A DNA stretch of 64,000 nucleotides from Choanephora cucurbitarum (lineage: Eukaryota; Mucoromycota; Mucoromycetes; Mucorales; Choanephoraceae), in the NCBI GenBank assembly GCA_025331435.1, contig JAIWNI010000085.1, forward strand, positions 56,448-120,447. The letters are read 5' to 3'. The notes under the pieces were generated by a model. The model was not told the origin of the DNA. It worked only from the letters and a program-made list of their open reading frames with translations, and did no database searches. The number at the start of each line of letters is the position of its first letter. Position 1 is the stretch's first letter. Made by a program: the position numbers and the translations under genes. This document shows, one piece after another, positions 58,604-64,000 of this stretch.

Positions 58604-61600
58604 ATGTCTAACCATCACCATCAACAATACCAACCACAGTATTATGATGATGCTGGTCATCAGCAAGGAGGTTCTCAAGATGAGATTGGTGCCATGTTGA
58701 ACTCACTTGTTGGTCAATCACAGCCTTCTCATCCTGGATATTATGATAACCATTATTCAAACAATTATCCTGTAAGCTACTCACTTTTACTCCTCTATTC
58801 CACTTTCTAATTTAACTCGTATTTAGCCTTCCTCAAATTACTATGGCAACTATTATCCTCAGCATAACAATCCTCCTCCACCTATGCTACCTGCAAGAAC
58901 AGAAGCCAACGGTTACATCAACAACACAACACTAAATGATTCTAGTAAATATCATTATCCTCAAGAGAACAGCTACTATCCACCTGCTCACGGCTACTAT
59001 CCCTCTAGTAGCAACCACCCATTACCTCCTACGCCTCTACCTCAACGAGTTTCTTCCATGAACGATAATTATTCACTACCAAACATGCCTATGCCAGTGC
59101 CTCAGGTTACTTCTCAACATAGACGCCAGCTCTCAAACAGTAGTATTCAAAGCGGCGATATGATGATGCATCGCCCACATGTACCTTACCCTCCAACAAC
59201 ACATCATCAACGAACTCCTAGTCAAGGCACACCTCCAGGTTCTCCTGGTCAACATCATGTCTATCCCCCAGCAATGTATCCACCTGCAGGCTATCCTGAT
59301 GCTACTCAGGAAATGATTAACAGCTCTTATCGACCCAACATTCAACAACAGCCATCTGAGATCTCAACCATATCTACAGGTAGTAGTGCTACGCTGACTT
59401 CTAGAACCCAAGCACCACCCGTTCAGCCTATCAACGTATCAGCTCCTGCACGCCGAGCACCTTCTTCGCTTCGAAACAATGTGATTATGACAATTGAGCG
59501 CCCACGTTACGATTTCTTGCCAGAAAATGCAGCAACTGAAGATGGCGAAGTTCCTTTTATTCCTGTGTCACCTGATACAGATAGCGATGAAGATACACAA
59601 TATTTCACCACTCACCGAGCTAACGCTTATTCACCTACAACTCAGCATGTGGATCCCCTTAACAGCCTGGATGCTGCTATTGCCACACCAGTAAAAGTAA
59701 CACATGTTTCTACTTTCCAACAGCCTGCTAATGCACACACGCCTTTCGAGCCTCAACCAGAACACACAGAGGAACAACAGCAAAGACAAGATGAAGCATT
59801 AGTAGCAGCAGCAATAGCAGAAGGAGAGGGAGAAGAAGGAGAAGAAGAAGAAAAGGTACAGGAACCTAACTATGGCTTGATCTCTGTTTTGTCGGTTGCT
59901 TTTATACGTGCTGTTAAGGGTCTCGAAAACGTCCGAGAATTATGGTGTGCAAGCGAATACAATGAATCTTTTACAGGTTCTGAAGCTGTAACAATCATCA
60001 AAAACTTGCTGAAAGAACAAGTCCCTGATGAATACTGTTTCTTGGTATGCAACACTTTGATGCGATCTCAGCCTCCTTTGTTTTCACCAACTCAATATTC
60101 TCAAAAATCATTAATTTCTAAAACAGTCAATGCAGATGATACATACTATCTGGAAGAAGATATCTCAGACAACAACGTTCCCTCTGGTGTTTTGCCTAGT
60201 TTGACACCTTGTTACAGCTATGCCTGTCGATCAGGCGCCAGTACTTGCTACTCTGAATCCTGTCCTCACGTTGGCAAAGATTTCATTGTTGACGACAAGG
60301 CAGAAGCCACTGTATCTCATGATGCTGCCAATTTGGCTATCAGTTCACCTGAAGGTGGCTGGCTTGTATCTCATGAGGCTTGGTCTGCCCGTATGGATCG
60401 AGAGTTCTTAAAGACGTTAGATAAGAAGGAAATTGGTCGTCAAGAAGTTTTGAATGAAACTATTTATTCAGAAGAAAAATATCTGGCTGATCTTACTATC
60501 CTCCATGAGGTTATTGTAAAGGGTATAGAGACGTCGGGCGTGATTGATTCGGACCATGTAGGACGATTTATCCATACTGTATTCAACAACTATCAAGAAC
60601 TATTGCAGATGAGTGATTCCATGTTTAAGGATATGTTAGCCAGATACCGACAGTACGAGGGGCAATGTGTCCCCACGATTGGTGACATTTTAGTCCAACA
60701 TATGCAGTTCTTTGAAGAAGCCTATGTTAAGTACAGTCCACATGCACTTTTGGCTAAATACTTGGCTGAAGCTGAAATCAAAAACAATCCTGAGTTCGAC
60801 AAGTTCTGCAAAGAATTAGCTAAGCATGATCGTACAAACCGTCTACCTATCTGGCACTACTTGCTCAGTCCTGTTACACGTATGCAACGTTATCCTCTAT
60901 TGATTGAAGCCTTGTTGAAGAAGACGCCTGAAGACCATCCAGATCATGTGTTCTTGACACGCAGTTATGATATTATTCGATCTGTGGCTAGTAAAGCCGA
61001 TAATGCAGCCACTACTATCAAAAAACGATTAACCATCCTTCATATCCGTGACAGTATTATCTTTAAGCAGGGAGAAGTATATGATTTGCAACTGGACGAT
61101 TCCAGTCGCCGTCTATATCATCAAGGCGTCCTAAAGCGCCGTAGTGGCTCCTTAGATGTTGCTGATAAGAACGATATCTATGCATTTGTCTTTGATCATA
61201 TGTTGTTGATGACTAAGCTGCGCAAGACCAACACAGGGGAAGAATACCGACTTTGGAAAAAGCCTATTCCTTTACAGATGTTGGCTGTTCAAAACAATGC
61301 TTCTGTTCTAAAGCAAAATTCGACTGGTAACTCATTATACACTCAAGCAAATGTCGGTGCTAGTTTGAACCTGCATCATTTGGGCTCACGTGGTGGTGCT
61401 ATCTATCAATTCTTTTGTTCTTCTACTGAAGAGAAGCAGGTATGGATCAAAGCTATCGATGATGCTAAGGCAACACTCAAGAAGCGTCATGGTGACTCTG
61501 AGGTATTTGAACTTAAACCCTTAGACGATGTGAATTTCCGCAACATCAGTGCAGGTCCTAGTACAGGCACAACCACACGCATCAACTGCTCAGTACCTTT

Positions 61601-62738
61601 CATCTCTATCTCTGGCGAAAGGAAGATTGCTATCGGTACTGAAAATGGTGTATTTTTCAAGACTGAAGGCCAAGACTCTTCTGTACGTCGCATCATACAA
61701 TGTGAAAGTGTGTTACAGATGGCCATGATTGAAAAGTTCCATATTTTGGTAGTCTTGACAGAAAAGGCCCTGAAGGCCTATCCTATTGACACACTGGATT
61801 CACGAACTAATCCTCGAGCCATCGATCGACAGGAAGTGGAGATTGCTCAGCACGTCAACTTCTTCCAAGTTGGCTTCTGTAATGGTCGAGACATGCTTGT
61901 GTTTAAAAAGAAAAAGAATACGACTAGTGTGTTTACAGCACTTGAGCCATTCTGTGATTTACGTGATCCTAGAAATGAAAAACACCTAACTCATCGACCT
62001 TCCATTTTCAACAACAGACCTGATTACCTTCGATGGTTCAAAAAGTACAAAGACTTCTACGTAGGTGCAGAAGCGAGCAACCTTCACTTCTTGAAGACCA
62101 AGTTGAACATTGTATGTGAACGTGGTTTTGAAGTGATCGATCCTGAGAATTTGACAGTGGGCCGAGATATTCCTGATTCAGAAGACCCTGAATTCTATTT
62201 TGTCACTCGTCATACAGAACCCCTGAAGCCCTTGGCTATGTATCGTATCAACGATAAGTTTTTGTTATGTTATGACCGCTTTGCCTTTTATGTCAACAAT
62301 CGAAATGGCTCTTTGGTACCTCGTCCTGATAAACGAAAGTAAGTGGGATAATAGCTCTTTTTTCTTTTCTCTTGGTATTCATTACGATTTATAGGCCTGC
62401 CACCATTTGTGATTGGGAAGGTACACCTAACCATATTGTATACGAGCATCCTTATGTAATTGCCATTGACCCTTACTTCATCGAAATTCGTCATGTGGAT
62501 AATGTAAGTTTATTCTTTGAAAAGAAAAACAAACAAATAGTTTATTGACGTTGATACATAGGGCGAGCTTGTACAAATCATCTCTGGTGAAAACATTCGT
62601 TTGGCTTATTATAATGGCGGTGGTGAAAGGCCCATTATTCATGTCTGTATGTCTCACAGCCAAAAGCCTGATACTCAGGCTTTGTTCCATTTAGTTTTGA
62701 ACAGCCATCGTAACTCTGCTGGTTATTCACGACGATAA
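58604..62738 (+). CDS. ROM2: Rho guanine nucleotide exchange factor, Rom1/Rom2 type
   Basis: This factor loads Rho1 with GTP at the plasma membrane and drives cell-wall integrity signalling. Exons 58604-58771, 58827-62338, 62395-62503 and 62562-62738 give about 1,321 aa; most of the protein lies in one 3.5-kb exon. The first 330 residues are Pro/Gln/Tyr/Ser-rich and disordered. A DEP domain follows (about 404-502, GLENVRELW...SFTGSEAV). The Dbl-homology domain lies at about 590-770 (ETIYSEEKYLADL, LLSPVTRMQRYPLLIEALLK). A PH domain runs to about 940 and a citron-homology (CNH) domain to the end. Order and length match Rom2. Confidence 0.95.
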
Positions 62739-62823
62739 TACCAATTTTGTCTTTGTATAACCGCTCTTTTGTTTGGCTTCTTTTTCTTTATTACAATTAT
62801 GTATAAAATAAATAACATGCCTA

Positions 62824-64000
62824 TTAAGTGTTATTGATTGGGAAATCATAGAAAGCCGGAAGTGCTCTTCCATCTGTTGTGATCAAATTACCAGAACTTG
62901 AATGTGTGCCATAATTAATGACAAGATCGTTTTTAGTTGGACTAATTAGATATAAGCGAACACTTCCTTTTTGTGGATCTTCCATCATGGCTTTTAGCAG
63001 ACCAATGGGTTCATTTGTTTCGTTAACAGCTAGGCTGAATCCAAAGACTTGTTGGTTTGGTGCTAGTTGCCATGGGGTATCCAAATGATCAAATTCAATC
63101 ACAACAGTCATCATTGTAAGCTGATGAAAACTAAATGATTCGCAATAAGCACGAGAAGGAAGTGGAGTGGCACTTGCACCTTGCCCTAGTCTAGCTCTTT
63201 CGGCAGCATAAGCCAACCTCTTTCCAATAACTGTCAGACTTTTGGCAGACAGGTGAAGACGATCGTCTAGATCAGCATCTAGACTGGCAACACCTGCTGT
63301 AAACGGTGTGATACCAAACAGTTGACGCTGTTGATCCTGCACAATATCCCATAGATCTATCATATTAGGTTTATCTAAGCGATGAGGGCCGATCTGAACC
63401 ATGGCTACAGGTAGATCAGGACTGTTTAGATCTGTTCGAACGTTAGCCAGCCATTGTTTGAACTTATGAGCATAATGGCAGGCAAAGGAAGGATCTGTGG
63501 CGTCTGACTCGCCCTGATACCATAATATACCACGTACATGGTGCCCATTTCGTTTTATTTTGTCAATCATGGCTCCGTATAAAGAAGTGTCTGGTTCGTT
63601 TACAGTAGGCCTCCAATCGTAAAGACTAGTTCCACCATGAGCACAGGCAATGAGACCTAGTGGTACGTCGGGGTGAAGTTGCTGGTATACGTTAGCAAAC
63701 CCGTTAGTCAAAGAAGCACCTCTATAGGTCAACAGAGCAGGATCTTTAACTGTGGGATCTGGTAAGGTGTGATGAACAGTGCGAGGCGATATTGACAACC
63801 GATGTGAAGGGTCATAAGTGAACGGAAGCCACTGTTCCAAGGAGTCAAACAAAAAAAGCCGCGAGTGCTTAAGTGGTTCTCTCAAGTCTTGGTTGGTAAA
63901 TGGGTCATAATATAAGCCGTGGCCTCGCATATTGCTCTGTCCTGCCATAACCCAAACATCGCCTACATAAAAGGGGCCTTTATTCTGAACAAAGTAAGGT
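62824..64000 (-). CDS. SASA-type carbohydrate esterase (sialate O-acetylesterase family), 5' end cut off
   Basis: This is the 3' part of a gene that enters from beyond the right edge; the frame is open to base 64000. It is an SGNH-type esterase. The nucleophile serine is in WVMAGQSNMRG, the second conserved block is GTSLYDWRP, the third is WYQGESD, and the catalytic Asp/His pair is in DDRLHLSAKS. These are the marks of the SASA/DUF303 (carbohydrate esterase 6-like) family, which removes acetyl groups from sugars or glycans. About 390 residues are visible, ending at the stop at 62824-62826. No signal peptide can be judged because the N-terminus is missing. It converges with the Rho GEF gene, about 85 bases apart. 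Confidence 0.9.
   Translation of the reverse strand, partial: PYFVQNKGPFYVGDVWVMAGQSNMRGHGLYYDPFTNQDLREPLKHSRLFLFDSLEQWLPFTYDPSHRLSISPRTVHHTLPDPTVKDPALLTYRGASLTNGFANVYQQLHPDVPLGLIACAHGGTSLYDWRPTVNEPDTSLYGAMIDKIKRNGHHVRGILWYQGESDATDPSFACHYAHKFKQWLANVRTDLNSPDLPVAMVQIGPHRLDKPNMIDLWDIVQDQQRQLFGITPFTAGVASLDADLDDRLHLSAKSLTVIGKRLAYAAERARLGQGASATPLPSRAYCESFSFHQLTMMTVVIEFDHLDTPWQLAPNQQVFGFSLAVNETNEPIGLLKAMMEDPQKGSVRLYLISPTKNDLVINYGTHSSSGNLITTDGRALPAFYDFPINNT

Overview
This window is AT-rich eukaryotic DNA. It looks like a filamentous fungus of the Mucoromycota, most likely order Mucorales. The evidence is: many spliced genes with short (about 50-70 nt) GT-AG introns and CTAAC/CTGAT-like branch sites; fungal proteins such as a white-collar LOV/GATA photoreceptor, a Fus3/Kss1-type MAP kinase, a Rom2-type Rho GEF and a hybrid histidine kinase; and a mix of transposons typical of these genomes. 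Splice sites were set by hand from conserved protein frames, so most exon boundaries are phase-checked predictions, not transcript evidence. GTG/TTG starts were not used; gene starts are ATG.

Layout. 504-3640 (+) is a Fun30/SMARCAD1-type chromatin remodeller. 3641-5985 has no clear gene. 5986-12499 is a complete Ty3/Gypsy LTR retrotransposon with 312-bp LTRs that look identical and open gag and pol. It abuts a MULE-type DNA transposon (12501-15111) with 69-bp terminal inverted repeats and a three-exon transposase. 15870-17298 (-) is a PD-(D/E)XK-nuclease-like gene whose fifth exon is broken by a 179-bp palindromic MITE. 19767-23090 (-) is a hybrid histidine kinase. 23527-24804 (-) is a Bni4-like protein. 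26350-28636 (+) is carnitine acetyltransferase, 28811-29915 (+) Golgi phosphoprotein 3/Vps74 and 30284-32371 (+) diphthamide synthesis Dph2. 32372-38336 is a gene-poor stretch with a reverse-transcriptase relic, a Tc1/mariner transposase relic and one weak spliced ORF. 38337-39702 (+) is a homeodomain factor, 40131-43635 (-) the exosome nuclease Dis3/Rrp44 and 44939-45331 (-) ribosomal protein uS8. 46430-48817 (+) is a decayed TnpB/Fanzor-like (OMEGA-type) gene. 50091-50479 (+) and 50486-51119 (-) are two small conserved-looking genes. 53250-54754 (+) is the MAP kinase, 55752-58052 (+) the WC-1-type photoreceptor, 58604-62738 (+) the Rho GEF and 62824-64000 (-) a SASA-type carbohydrate esterase cut by the window edge.

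Functional picture. The right third groups signalling genes on one strand (MAPK, light receptor, Rho1 exchange factor), but nothing shows they are co-regulated. The rest is housekeeping: chromatin, acetyl-carnitine transport, Golgi glycosyltransferase sorting, eEF2 diphthamide, RNA decay and ribosome. The most unusual content is mobile: a young LTR element inserted at the edge of a MULE end, a fresh MITE in an exon, a two-copy CAGT...ACTG palindrome family, and the Fanzor-like gene, whose RuvC and zinc-ribbon motifs are still readable through two frameshifts and two stops.
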